Source: Larkinella terrae
GTDB lineage: Bacteria; Bacteroidota; Bacteroidia; Cytophagales; Spirosomataceae
Reading direction: 5' to 3'
Length of the DNA: 64,000 bases
Assembly: GCF_009668025.1 (NCBI RefSeq)
Contig: NZ_WJXZ01000001.1
Coordinates: 51,804-115,803, forward strand
In this document: positions 1-8,702 of the stretch, one piece after another
Numbering within the stretch: position 1 is the stretch's first letter
How the letters are laid out: every line of letters begins with the position of its first letter
Notes under the pieces: generated by a model
Database searches by the model: none
The model's input: the letters and a program-made list of their open reading frames with translations, nothing else
What the model was told of the DNA's origin: nothing
Program-made: the position numbers and the translations under genes

Positions 1-2
1 GC

Positions 3-1097
3 TCGGATTGGCAGCAGTGTAAAAATGTGCTGTGTTTCCGACCCGACAACATGGGTGACATCCTGATGACCACCCCGGCGTTCCGGGCGTTAAAAGCTTC
101 GGTGCCCGGTCGGAAGCTGACGTTGCTGACCTCCTCGGCAGGGGCAGCTATTGCGCCTTTTATCCCCGAAATCGACGCGATCATACCGTTTGATTTGCCC
201 TGGGTACAAACCGCTTCCCGGCAAAAACGGGATGAATTACCCCAGTTGATTCGTCGGCTGAAGGAAGAAGCTTTCGATGCCGCCATTATTTTCAATGTGC
301 AGAGTCAGAATCCGCTGCCTTCGGCTCTGATTTGTTACGTCGCCGAGATACCGCGGACGTTGGGTTACTGCCGCGAAAATCCGTACGAACTCCTGACAAA
401 CTGGGTGCCGGACCCGGAGGTAATCGTAGCCAGCCGGCACGAAGTCGAACGTCAGCTCGCGTTGGTAACCAGTGTAGGAAGCACCACAACCGACAAGCGT
501 TTATCACTGACCGTTACCGATTTAGCCAGAAAAGAAGCACTGGAAAATCTGGCGCGGGCGGGGCTTCGCCTGACGGATCCGTGGCTGGTTTTGCACGCGG
601 GAGTCAGCGAAGTAAAACGGCGATTCGGGGCCGAGCAATACATCCGGGCCGCCCGGCAACTCCGAACGGAAACCGGTTTTCAGATCGTTCTGACCTGCAG
701 CCAGTCGGAGTGGCAGTACGTCGAAACCATTCGGCAGGGCATTGGCGAAAAAGCCTATAATCTGGCCGGTCGTCTTTCCCTGGAAACCTTCATCGGCCTG
801 ATTGCGCAGGCCCCGGTTCTGATTGCCAACAATACCGGTCCGGTTCACATGGCGGCTGCCCTCGGCACGCCGGTGGTGGTGCTCTACGCGATGACCAACC
901 CTCAACACACGCCCTGGATGGTGCCCAACCGCGTGCTGTATTTTGAAGTACCAAAGCAGCTTCGTTCCCGCAACCGGCTGCTACAGCACTTTCCCGAACC
1001 GGCCGAACCCCGGGCGTCTGCGGAAGGAATTGTGCAGGCCGTTTACGATTTACTCGGCCAGCAACAAACCGTTCCCAGTGCCGCACTAACTGAGTAA
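3..1097 (+). CDS. Glycosyltransferase family 9 (heptosyltransferase-like), 5' end outside window
   Basis: Probably transfers a sugar from a nucleotide donor to a lipid-linked or LPS-type acceptor on the cytoplasmic side of the inner membrane. The protein has the GT9 N-terminal signature FRPDNMGDILMTTPAFRAL (positions 33-89) and the C-terminal nucleotide-sugar site NNTGPVHMAAALGTPVV (around 829-880), in the order usual for ADP-heptose:LPS heptosyltransferases. The frame is open from base 3 (SDWQQCKN precedes the GTG at 27), and GT9 proteins usually start a few residues before this motif, so I treat the gene as entering from upstream. It is followed 21 bases later by the carbamoyltransferase, which suggests an operon. 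The actual sugar is unknown; heptose is only the family precedent. Confidence 0.85.
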   Translation, partial: SDWQQCKNVLCFRPDNMGDILMTTPAFRALKASVPGRKLTLLTSSAGAAIAPFIPEIDAIIPFDLPWVQTASRQKRDELPQLIRRLKEEAFDAAIIFNVQSQNPLPSALICYVAEIPRTLGYCRENPYELLTNWVPDPEVIVASRHEVERQLALVTSVGSTTTDKRLSLTVTDLARKEALENLARAGLRLTDPWLVLHAGVSEVKRRFGAEQYIRAARQLRTETGFQIVLTCSQSEWQYVETIRQGIGEKAYNLAGRLSLETFIGLIAQAPVLIANNTGPVHMAAALGTPVVVLYAMTNPQHTPWMVPNRVLYFEVPKQLRSRNRLLQHFPEPAEPRASAEGIVQAVYDLLGQQQTVPSAALTE

Positions 1098-1118
1098 TCA
1101 CCCAAGAACCCCAAACGC

Positions 1119-2918
1119 ATGTATACTTTAGGGATTAATGCCGCCTTTCACGATCCGGCGGCCGTGCTGGTCAAAGACGGCGTCGTGCTGGCGGCCGCCG
1201 AAGAAGAGCGGTTTACGCACGTCAAGCACGGCAAACGACCTATTCCTTTTTCCACCTACGAATTACCGTACCACGCCATCGATTTTTGCCTGAAAACCGC
1301 CGGTATTCACCTGACGGATGTCGATCACATCGCCTATTCCTTCGATCCGACGATCCTCCCCGGTGCTCCCTGCGACGCCCAAACCGTGGAAATCCCCCTC
1401 CGACCGGGTGTAACGACACTCGGCAACTGGCTGAATCCCTACGATGGCCTGTTTTTGTCGTCCATTCTAAACGCGCCGGGGCATCTGGTCGACGGCGTTC
1501 CGCTGCACCTGGCAAAACGGTTTCGGGGTGCCCGGTCCGACGGTCCATACCAGTGGCACTTCGTCAACCATCATCTGTCGCACGCAGCCAGCGCTTTTTT
1601 GCCCAGTCCGCACGAAAAAGCGGCCGTATTGGTGCTGGATGGCCGGGGTGAAGCCGTTTCCACGAGTTACTGGCGGGGCGAAGTCAACCAGTTAGAACTG
1701 CTTGGTGAAGTGTCACTGCCGCATTCGCTGGGGTTATTGTACGAACAGATGACAACCTACCTCGGTTTTCTGCATTCGTCGGACGAGTACAAGGTAATGG
1801 CGCTGGCATCGTTCGGAAAACCGGTTTACGCCGATTATTTCCGCAAGCTGATCACGGTTTTGGATGATGGCGGTTATACAATTGCCCCGCTGGAACTGGA
1901 AGCAAAATTTGGACCAGCCCGCGACAAAGGCGAACCGCTGGAACCGTTGCATTTCAACATCGCCTGTTCGGTTCAGCAGGTTTTGGAAGAAACCGTCTTA
2001 AAACTGATCGACTGGTTGTACCGGAAAACCGGTGCCGATACGCTTTGCCTGGCCGGGGGTGTGGCCCTGAACTGCGTCATGAACGCCCGGCTGCGCGATC
2101 GGGGGCCGTTCAAACACATCTGGGTGCAGCCCGCGGCCGGTGATGCCGGAACCGCCCTCGGGGCCGCGCTCTGGGTCGACGCCCGGGAGCGGAAAACCGA
2201 CGAACGCGCTTACGTCATGGACCATGTTTACCTCGGCCCGGCCTTTACGGACTTCGAAATTGAATCGTTCCTGAAATGGTCGAAACTCGATTACCAGCGG
2301 CTGGAGAACGTAGCGGAGGAAGTAGCCGATTACCTAGCCGCGGGCAATGTGATCGGCTGGTACCAGTTGGGGACCGAATTTGGGCCACGGGCGCTGGGAG
2401 CCCGCTCGTTGCTGGCCGCTCCTTTTCCGGCCGAAATGCAGAGCCGACTGAACGACCTGAAAGACCGCGAAGATTTTCGCCCGGTGGCGCCGGTGGTGCT
2501 GGAGGAATGCGCTGACGACTTTTTTGTGGACGCCCGAAAATCCCCTTTTATGCTGTTTGTGAACGAAATCCGGCCCGAAAAAGCCGAACTGATTCCGGCC
2601 GTCCGGCACACCGATGGAACGGCCCGGATTCAGACGATCAACCGATCGCAACATGCGGTTTATTACGATTTACTCAAGGCGTTTTACGAAAAAACCGGGG
2701 TTCCGGTTTTGATCAACACCTCGTTCAACACCCGGGGTGAACCCATTGTCTGCACTCCCCGTGATGCCATCGAATCCTTTTGGACCTCGCCCCTCGATGG
2801 GCTGGTCATTGGGTCATTTTTGTTGACAAAACCGGATTCCGGCGTCAGCAGGGCGGATTGGCAGGGTCGAAGTGTTCAACAGGAAAGCCAGGAATGGACT
2901 GGCGTCGTCATCCAATGA
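1119..2918 (+). CDS. NodU/CmcH-family O-carbamoyltransferase
   Basis: A 599-residue carbamoyltransferase, expected to transfer a carbamoyl group from carbamoyl phosphate to a sugar hydroxyl. The N-terminal half shows the ASKHA-type fold start GINAAFHDPAAVLVKDG, the metal-binding HHLSHAASAF and the VLDGRGE segment; the C-terminal half shows EFGPRALGARSLLA and VLINTSFNTRGEP, both hallmarks of the family. Length is typical (about 570-620). It starts at an ATG 21 bases after the GT9 stop, and its stop overlaps the next gene's start (ATGA at 2915-2918), so translation is likely coupled. Location between glycosyltransferases suggests it decorates a surface glycan; the acceptor cannot be read from sequence. 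Confidence 0.92.
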   Translation: MYTLGINAAFHDPAAVLVKDGVVLAAAEEERFTHVKHGKRPIPFSTYELPYHAIDFCLKTAGIHLTDVDHIAYSFDPTILPGAPCDAQTVEIPLRPGVTTLGNWLNPYDGLFLSSILNAPGHLVDGVPLHLAKRFRGARSDGPYQWHFVNHHLSHAASAFLPSPHEKAAVLVLDGRGEAVSTSYWRGEVNQLELLGEVSLPHSLGLLYEQMTTYLGFLHSSDEYKVMALASFGKPVYADYFRKLITVLDDGGYTIAPLELEAKFGPARDKGEPLEPLHFNIACSVQQVLEETVLKLIDWLYRKTGADTLCLAGGVALNCVMNARLRDRGPFKHIWVQPAAGDAGTALGAALWVDARERKTDERAYVMDHVYLGPAFTDFEIESFLKWSKLDYQRLENVAEEVADYLAAGNVIGWYQLGTEFGPRALGARSLLAAPFPAEMQSRLNDLKDREDFRPVAPVVLEECADDFFVDARKSPFMLFVNEIRPEKAELIPAVRHTDGTARIQTINRSQHAVYYDLLKAFYEKTGVPVLINTSFNTRGEPIVCTPRDAIESFWTSPLDGLVIGSFLLTKPDSGVSRADWQGRSVQQESQEWTGVVIQ

Positions 2919-3889
2919 AGCGATTTATTTCGGTGGTCATTCCCACCTACCAACGCCCCCGCTTGCTCGAACGCTGTTTGCAGGCACTGATGCGGCAGCG
3001 TTTTCCGGCCAACCAGTTTGAGGTGATCGTTGTCGACGACGGGGCCGATCCGGAAACACGCCGGGTGGTGGACGGAGCCGCCCGGCAGAGCGCCGTGCCG
3101 TTTACGTATTTAGCACAGACGGAACGCCGGGGTCCGGCAGCCGCCCGCAACCGGGGCTGGCGGGCGGCTAATGGAACAGTCATTGCGTTCACCGACGACG
3201 ACTGCATTCCCGATGAAGATTGGCTGGCAGTGGCCGCGAAGGATTTCCTGAATGGTGCAAAAGCGGTTTCCGGGCAGGTGCGGGTGCCCCGGCACGATCC
3301 GCCCACCGAAGCGGAAAAAACCGTCGCCCTGCTCGAAACCGCCGAATTTGTGACCGCCAACTGCTTCTGCCGCCGGTCGGTGCTGGAGCAGATCGGCGGG
3401 CTGGACGAGCGGTTCGACATTGCCTGGCGGGAAGACAGCGACCTGCAATTTCGGCTACTTAAGCTTGGGGTCACAATCGTCAAAAACCGGAATGCCATCA
3501 TTGTGCATCCGTGCCGGACGTCGCCCTGGTGGGCCAGCCTGAAGGACGAGCGCAGGAATGCTTACGACGCCCTGCTCTACAAGCAGCACACGCGCCTGTT
3601 TCGCGACCGAATTCCGATGTACCGGCGACTGGTGACCCTCTATTACATCTTTGTTTTCAGCTTTTTGCTGGGAATTCTGTGCTGGCTGAGCTATCACCAG
3701 CAAGCTTCCGCTATTTGCCTGATTATCTGGACAATATGCCTGTCGGCATTGATCCAAAGGCGATTGCGGGGCACAGCCTGGTCGGTTCGGCAAATTGGGC
3801 AAACGCTCCTGAAGGCGCTGCTAACGCCTTTTTTGTCGGTGTACTGGCGGCTGTACGGCGCGGTGAAATACCGGACGCTGTTCTGGTAA
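2915..3889 (+). CDS. Glycosyltransferase family 2 with C-terminal membrane segments
   Basis: A 324-residue GT-A fold glycosyltransferase. Residues 6-45 give the GT2 start (SVVIPTYQRP and IVVDDGADPE), DDD at 94-96 is the metal/nucleotide-binding DxD, and WREDSDLQFR at 171-180 holds the likely catalytic ED pair. Two hydrophobic segments at about 241-259 and 265-280 anchor the C-terminus in the membrane. An in-frame upstream ATG at 2780 exists, but the extension would lie wholly inside the carbamoyltransferase and reads as non-homologous sequence, whereas the ATG at 2915 overlaps that gene's TGA in an ATGA junction and directly precedes the conserved motif. It is therefore in the same operon and likely acts on the same glycan. 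Confidence 0.9.
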   Translation: MKRFISVVIPTYQRPRLLERCLQALMRQRFPANQFEVIVVDDGADPETRRVVDGAARQSAVPFTYLAQTERRGPAAARNRGWRAANGTVIAFTDDDCIPDEDWLAVAAKDFLNGAKAVSGQVRVPRHDPPTEAEKTVALLETAEFVTANCFCRRSVLEQIGGLDERFDIAWREDSDLQFRLLKLGVTIVKNRNAIIVHPCRTSPWWASLKDERRNAYDALLYKQHTRLFRDRIPMYRRLVTLYYIFVFSFLLGILCWLSYHQQASAICLIIWTICLSALIQRRLRGTAWSVRQIGQTLLKALLTPFLSVYWRLYGAVKYRTLFW

Positions 3890-3939
3890 ACCGGTCGGTT
3901 TTGGATAAATCAACTAGAAATTTTGAATGAGAAAACCGC

Positions 3940-4953
3940 ATGGCTATGGATAAAATTACGCGCACGCTGGGCCGCTCCCCCGAGACAATTGCTGTTTTTC
4001 GGGCACTCAAACTGGGCGATTTACTGGTTGCCGTTCCGGCGTTCCGGGCGCTGCGCCGGGCTTACCCGACCGCCCACATTGCGCTGATCGGCCTGCCGTG
4101 GGCCGCCGATTTTGTCGACCGGTTTTCGGTCTATTTTGATGAGTTCATCCCGTTCCCCGGCTGGCCCGGTTTACCCGAGCAAACCGTTGATCCGGCCGAA
4201 ACGACCCGGTTTTTGACCCGAATGCAGGAACGCCCATTCGATCTGGCGGTGCAGTTACAGGGCAACGGCACCTGCGTCAACCCCATGATGGCACTGCTGG
4301 GTGCCCGGCTAACGGCGGGGTATTACCCGGAATCGCTGCCGCAATATTGCCTGGATACCGCGCTGTACATGCCGTACCTGGAAGGGCAACACGAAATCCG
4401 GCGGCACGTGCAACTCATGGAGTTTCTGGGCTTGCCGTCGCAGGGCTACGAACTGGAGTTTCCGCTCACCGACACCGACTGCCTCAGGGCCGAAAACATT
4501 CCGGAGGTACAGACGCTGGAACCGAATCGGTACGTTTGCATCCACGCCGGAGGAATTTCGGCCCGTCGCTGGCCCGAATACCGGTTTGCGGAGGTCGCCG
4601 ACGCGCTGGCCGCTGGCGGTTACCAGATTGTGCTGACCGGCACGGCCAGCGAAACCGCCATCGTTGAGAAAGTAAAAACCGCTATGAAATTCCCGGCGAT
4701 CAGCCTCGCCGGTAAAACCGATCTGGGTGTCATAGGCTGCGTGTTGAGCCAGGCCGCCCTGCTGGTCAGCAACGACACCGGCGTTTCGCACATTGCAGCC
4801 GCCCTGAAAACACCCAGTGTCATCCTGTATTCTACCTCGCGGCCGGAAGAATGGGCGCCCCTGAATCACCAGCTCCACCGGGCCGTCCTTGAGTCCCAAG
4901 CTACGAACAGTCAGCGGGTTATTAGCGAAGCGTGGACAGTACTTGGACATTGA
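3940..4953 (+). CDS. Glycosyltransferase family 9 (heptosyltransferase-like)
   Basis: A 337-residue second GT9 protein, distinct from the one at the window start. RALKLGDLLVAVPAFRAL at residues 21-38 matches the N-terminal acceptor-side motif and SNDTGVSHIAAALKTPSV near the C-terminus matches the donor site. It lies 50 bases after the GT2 gene in the same direction. The start could be either ATG at 3940 or 3946; I keep the first, which follows an AAAACCGC sequence also seen just before the 34-residue ORF at 6103. The last 32 bases overlap the tail of the convergent glycosyltransferase gene. Probably adds another sugar to the same glycan. Confidence 0.88.
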   Translation: MAMDKITRTLGRSPETIAVFRALKLGDLLVAVPAFRALRRAYPTAHIALIGLPWAADFVDRFSVYFDEFIPFPGWPGLPEQTVDPAETTRFLTRMQERPFDLAVQLQGNGTCVNPMMALLGARLTAGYYPESLPQYCLDTALYMPYLEGQHEIRRHVQLMEFLGLPSQGYELEFPLTDTDCLRAENIPEVQTLEPNRYVCIHAGGISARRWPEYRFAEVADALAAGGYQIVLTGTASETAIVEKVKTAMKFPAISLAGKTDLGVIGCVLSQAALLVSNDTGVSHIAAALKTPSVILYSTSRPEEWAPLNHQLHRAVLESQATNSQRVISEAWTVLGH

Positions 4954-5893
4954 CCACGTCGTTGAAAACCCGGTTCCAGTCCTGCACAAACCGCCCGATT
5001 CCGAAGCGACTCAGGGCCAGTTGCCGCGCCTGTTCTCCCATTCGGTGGGCTTCGTCGGGCTTGTCGAGCAGCCAGTGCATTTGATCGATGAGTTCGTGGA
5101 TATTGCACGAAACAAACCCGTGGACGTTGTTTTCAATCACCGTTGGCAGTTCCGTGGTGGCCAGCGCCACGATGGGCATTCCGATCGTCATAGCTTCAAT
5201 CACGGCCAGCGGCAGACTGCTGTACCGCATCGGACTGAACAAAAACCGGTATTCGGCCAGATGCCGGTGCAAATACCGGTAGTGAATGTCGCCCAGACCG
5301 CCAATGCTTTCCGACTGCATACCGACAGTGGTGATCGGTAGCCGCTGCCGAACCTGCTCGAAAATATCGAACCCGGCCATGCGTCCCCGGCGCTGCATCT
5401 CGTTGACGACCACGATACCTTCGGCGCGGTGGCCCCGGTAGCGAACCGACGGATCAATCGCGACGCTGTGTTCAATGACACAGGTCGGAACCGTTCCGTT
5501 ATCCCACATGAGCTGGTTGTAGTGGGTGACGTGAACGAGGGTCACGCCGGGATCATCGGCTGCGGGATGCCGCGAAAATGCGGGGTGCGGCTCCGGCGTG
5601 TTGTGTTCCAGGTAGATTTTGGGCAACTGCTGCTGTTCGGGCGACAGAATTTCAAACTGATCGACCCGGTAATTTTGCGGAGTCTGGAAAATAATCAGAT
5701 CCAGATCGAGGTTCCGGACTTCCCCGGCGGGCACTTCCTGAACGTATTCGGGCATGGTCGATGATTCACCCCGGCCAATATACCCTTCCGGTTTTCCGGG
5801 TTTTACCGGCAAAAACCAGTTGTGTTCCGCCTGGGTCAGCGCCGTCAGATACGCGCCGTGGATGTGCCAGATGAGGATATTTAATTGTCGCAT
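4922..5893 (-). CDS. GT4-like glycosyltransferase
   Basis: A 323-residue GT-B fold glycosyltransferase. The N-terminal half is divergent (ILIWHIHGAYLTAL, then DLIIFQTPQNY), while the C-terminal half has the GT4/GT1 donor-binding pattern: FLFSPMRYSSLPLAVIEAMTIGMPIVAL with the E of 'VIEAM' in the usual E-x7-E region, followed by ENNVHGFV. It has no signal peptide or membrane span. It converges on the GT9 gene with a 32-base tail overlap and is divergent from the small peptide/GH1 pair, sharing the 5894-6102 spacer as promoter region. Substrate unknown. Confidence 0.82.
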   Translation of the reverse strand: MRQLNILIWHIHGAYLTALTQAEHNWFLPVKPGKPEGYIGRGESSTMPEYVQEVPAGEVRNLDLDLIIFQTPQNYRVDQFEILSPEQQQLPKIYLEHNTPEPHPAFSRHPAADDPGVTLVHVTHYNQLMWDNGTVPTCVIEHSVAIDPSVRYRGHRAEGIVVVNEMQRRGRMAGFDIFEQVRQRLPITTVGMQSESIGGLGDIHYRYLHRHLAEYRFLFSPMRYSSLPLAVIEAMTIGMPIVALATTELPTVIENNVHGFVSCNIHELIDQMHWLLDKPDEAHRMGEQARQLALSRFGIGRFVQDWNRVFNDVVNVQVLSTLR

Positions 5894-6102
5894 TTTTCAA
5901 ACTATTTTATGGCCTAAACCGGGTAGCCGAACGTTGCGCTTTATTCGTCAGCCGGGAATAAGGTAACGGCCCGGACATCGGTTTGAAGGCCAGCTAACCG
6001 GTTCGGGGTTGGTTACCAACGGGTCCGAATGCTCATTAATGCGCTCCCATCCTGCTCTCTTGCTTCCGAATTGGTTGAAAGAAATAAGCTAACGAAAACC
6101 GC

Positions 6103-6207
6103 ATGGACAAAAACATCCGCGAAGACAACACCCTGGACATCAACGGAAAAGGCGAAAATGAAGCGGGCGATCAGGCTAATGGCGACAATACCCAGCCCAA
6201 ACGTTGA
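6103..6207 (+). CDS. Putative 34-residue acidic, disordered peptide
   Basis: An ATG ORF of 34 codons that starts MDKNIREDNTLDINGKG and ends NTQPKR. It contains no hydrophobic stretch and is rich in D, E, N, G and K, so it would be soluble and probably disordered. Codon use (AAC, ACC, CTG, GAC, ATC, GGC) matches its neighbours rather than random intergenic DNA, and it follows AAAACCGC as the GT9 start at 3940 does. It ends 45 bases before the GH1-like gene, same strand, so it could be co-transcribed with it. No family recognised. It may also be a leader ORF or chance; conservation would decide. Confidence 0.4.
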   Translation: MDKNIREDNTLDINGKGENEAGDQANGDNTQPKR

Positions 6208-6252
6208 TTGTTTTTCCCACCAATTTCTAATTCCTCATCCAATCCTTATCCC

Positions 6253-7500
6253 ATGAATGTATGGTCTCTACCGGTCAAGGCATCCCCGACTGACGCGGTT
6301 TCCAATCCTTTTCGGTCGTTCTGGATGGCCGGTTATGAATGCACGGATAAACTCAATGCCTGGGGAAACCGGGTCGATTTTCTCCAGATCACCGGTCATT
6401 TACACTGCCTCGACGAGGATTACCGGGCGCTGGCACCCTTCGGCATCCGGACGGTTCGGGAGGGAATTCGCTGGAGTCAGGTCGAAATCCGGCCTTACCA
6501 GTACGACTGGCAGACGCTGGCTCACCTCATCGACCGGGGCCGGGCGACCGGTATTCAGCAGTGCTGGGATTTGTGTCATTTCGGTTTTCCGGACGACCTG
6601 ACGCCCCTGCATCCGATGTTTGCGCGCCGGTTTGCGGCCCTGTGCCGGAGCTTTGCCCAGTTTTACCGCTCGATTGACCCCGACAGCCCGCTGATTGTCA
6701 CCCCGATCAACGAAGTCAGTTTTTTGTCATGGCTGGGGGGCGAGGCCCGGGGAACTTCCCCGTATTGCATCGGGCAGGGCTGGGAAGTCAAATACCGCCT
6801 GATGCAGGCATATATCGAAGGTGTAGCCGCCCTACGCGAAGTCGATCCCCGCATTCGGATTCTGACGACCGAACCGCTGGTCAATATGGTTCCCGTGCTG
6901 CATGCTACCGATGAACAGATTGTCCGGGCCGCGCTGGCGCACGACCATCAGTTCCAGGCAACGGACATGCTCAGTGGCCGTATCTGCCCGGAACTGGGCG
7001 GTCGGCCCGAATACCTCGATCTGGTCGGTCTGAATTTTTACTACAACAACCAGTGGATTTGCGACACCGGCGCGTTTCTCCCCTGGCTGAATGAAGAAAA
7101 CGACCCTCGCTGGCAACCGCTGCGGGCTTTGTTGAACCAGGTTTATCACCGCTACCACCGTCCGATCGTTCTGTCGGAAACGAGTCACCCCGGCGAAGAC
7201 CGCCCGCTCTGGATTCAGTTTATCGCCAACGAGTGTACGAAAGCCTTGCAACAGGGCATTCCGCTCTGGGGCATCTGCCTGTATCCGATCATCGACCGGC
7301 CCGATTGGGATCACCTGACGCCCTGGCACCGGGCCGGGTTGTGGGATACGGAACTAAATCCCGACGGAACGCCCACCCAGTATCCGCCCCGCCGGGTTCT
7401 AAACCAACCGTATGCCAGTGCGTTGCGCCTGGCCCAGTACCAAATGGCCGCCCTGACGTACCCTATTCGGGAAAACCGGTTTCCGCTTCAGTTCCGGTAA
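6253..7500 (+). CDS. GH1-like family glycoside hydrolase
   Basis: A 415-residue (beta/alpha)8 protein resembling family 1 beta-glycosidases. Visible signs are FRSFWMAGYEC near the N-terminus, REGIRWSQVE at residues 69-78, the acid/base motif TPINEV with E154, GLNFYYNNQW at 259-268, and LSETSHPGEDRP with E309 at the place of the nucleophile. GH1 enzymes normally read TENG there, so the second glutamate sits in an unusual context. The upstream in-frame ATG at 6208 would add 15 low-complexity residues that overlap nothing conserved; the ATG at 6253 is preferred. No signal peptide, so it acts in the cytoplasm among glycosyltransferases, where a transglycosylase or a salvage role is possible. Its tail overlaps the next convergent gene by 13 bases. 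Confidence 0.78.
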   Translation: MNVWSLPVKASPTDAVSNPFRSFWMAGYECTDKLNAWGNRVDFLQITGHLHCLDEDYRALAPFGIRTVREGIRWSQVEIRPYQYDWQTLAHLIDRGRATGIQQCWDLCHFGFPDDLTPLHPMFARRFAALCRSFAQFYRSIDPDSPLIVTPINEVSFLSWLGGEARGTSPYCIGQGWEVKYRLMQAYIEGVAALREVDPRIRILTTEPLVNMVPVLHATDEQIVRAALAHDHQFQATDMLSGRICPELGGRPEYLDLVGLNFYYNNQWICDTGAFLPWLNEENDPRWQPLRALLNQVYHRYHRPIVLSETSHPGEDRPLWIQFIANECTKALQQGIPLWGICLYPIIDRPDWDHLTPWHRAGLWDTELNPDGTPTQYPPRRVLNQPYASALRLAQYQMAALTYPIRENRFPLQFR

Positions 7501-8702
7501 ACCGCCGGAACAGCGGCCTGCTGCAGATGGTTTTCAAGCAGGCTATGCATGGCTTTCCAGGTCTGCTGCCACGATTGCTGGCTCAGCTGGGTATCGACCT
7601 GATGCCAGGCCGTTTCATTCTGGTATTTCAACGCTTCATCGATAGCCGTTTCAAACTCTTCCGCTGTTTCGGCAATCCAGAGTAGCCCGCAGGTTCCGTA
7701 GGTTCGCACCACATCCCGAATGGGCGCCGAGACGACCGGGAGCCTGGCCGCCAGGTATTCCGGGGTTTTGGTCGGGCTGATAAACCGGGTGGATTCGTTG
7801 AGCGCGAAAGGAAGCATGGCCACCTGCCAGTTGCTGAAATAAGCCGGGAGGGCGTCGTACGGTTTCATGCCCAGGTAGTGCAGATTCGGGCCCTGCGGCA
7901 GCGTAGCCGGGTCAATTTTCACCACCGGTCCCAGAAAAATAAATTGCCAGTCCGGGCGGTTTTCGGCCAGTTGTCGGAGCAAATTCACATCCAACCGTTC
8001 GTCGATGACTCCACTGTAACCGATTCGGGGAAATGGCAAACGCTGTTGGTCAGCCGGATCGTCCAGGTCCTGCCGGGCCTGCCCAAAGTGCTGGGTATCA
8101 ATGCTGCTCGGAAAAGCGTGAACCGCCGGATGCAACGACTGCTTGGCTTCGAACAGGCTGATACCGCCCGTAAAAACCAGGTCGGCCCGTTCCATCAACT
8201 GTTTTTCCCATTCCCGCAGCCGTGGGGGTGCGCCCTGAAAAGCCGACAACTCATCCATGCAGTCGTACACGGTCAACCGGGGCCGTAAGTGCTCGGTAAA
8301 CGCCAGCGCCATAGGGGTGTAATACCAGGCAATAAAATCGCTGATCTGCTCCTGCAGCCGCCATTCATTCAACCAGCGCCGTTGCAGGCAGTGGCTGGTT
8401 TCTTCATTGGTTCCGTGCGGCAGGTGCGGCACCAGAACGTGCAGCCGGGGAGAAAGCGGACGGACTTCCAGCCAGGCATGTTCATCCATAACCGGTTCTT
8501 CCCAGAACCAGATCCGGTAGTGCTGGCTGGCCCGGCTTAGCAGGTGCTGCGGGCGCTGGTACACAAAATTCCAGCGCAGGTGCGAAAAACACAGTAAATC
8601 GCCGATCGGCTGAATCGAAAAAGGAGACTGGTCGAACGAAGGGGATAAGGTAATTTCCTGAGGCTTTGCCTGGATGCCGGTAACCGTCTGATGATTGGAC
8701 AT
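7488..8702 (-). CDS. GT4-like glycosyltransferase (HLRWNFVYQRPQHLL type)
   Basis: A 404-residue GT-B fold enzyme. HLRWNFVYQRPQHLLSR near residue 42-58 is a signature of a glycosyltransferase subfamily that often accompanies UDP-galactopyranose mutase; YDCMDELSAF, ADLVFTGGISLFEAK, IGYSGVIDERLD and the donor-site segment TPEYLAARLPVVSAPI are also present. No membrane segment. It converges on the GH1-like gene with a 13-base overlap. No mutase gene is visible in this window. The association with the upstream glycan genes is by position and family; the linkage formed is unknown. Confidence 0.83.
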   Translation of the reverse strand: MSNHQTVTGIQAKPQEITLSPSFDQSPFSIQPIGDLLCFSHLRWNFVYQRPQHLLSRASQHYRIWFWEEPVMDEHAWLEVRPLSPRLHVLVPHLPHGTNEETSHCLQRRWLNEWRLQEQISDFIAWYYTPMALAFTEHLRPRLTVYDCMDELSAFQGAPPRLREWEKQLMERADLVFTGGISLFEAKQSLHPAVHAFPSSIDTQHFGQARQDLDDPADQQRLPFPRIGYSGVIDERLDVNLLRQLAENRPDWQFIFLGPVVKIDPATLPQGPNLHYLGMKPYDALPAYFSNWQVAMLPFALNESTRFISPTKTPEYLAARLPVVSAPIRDVVRTYGTCGLLWIAETAEEFETAIDEALKYQNETAWHQVDTQLSQQSWQQTWKAMHSLLENHLQQAAVPAVYRN

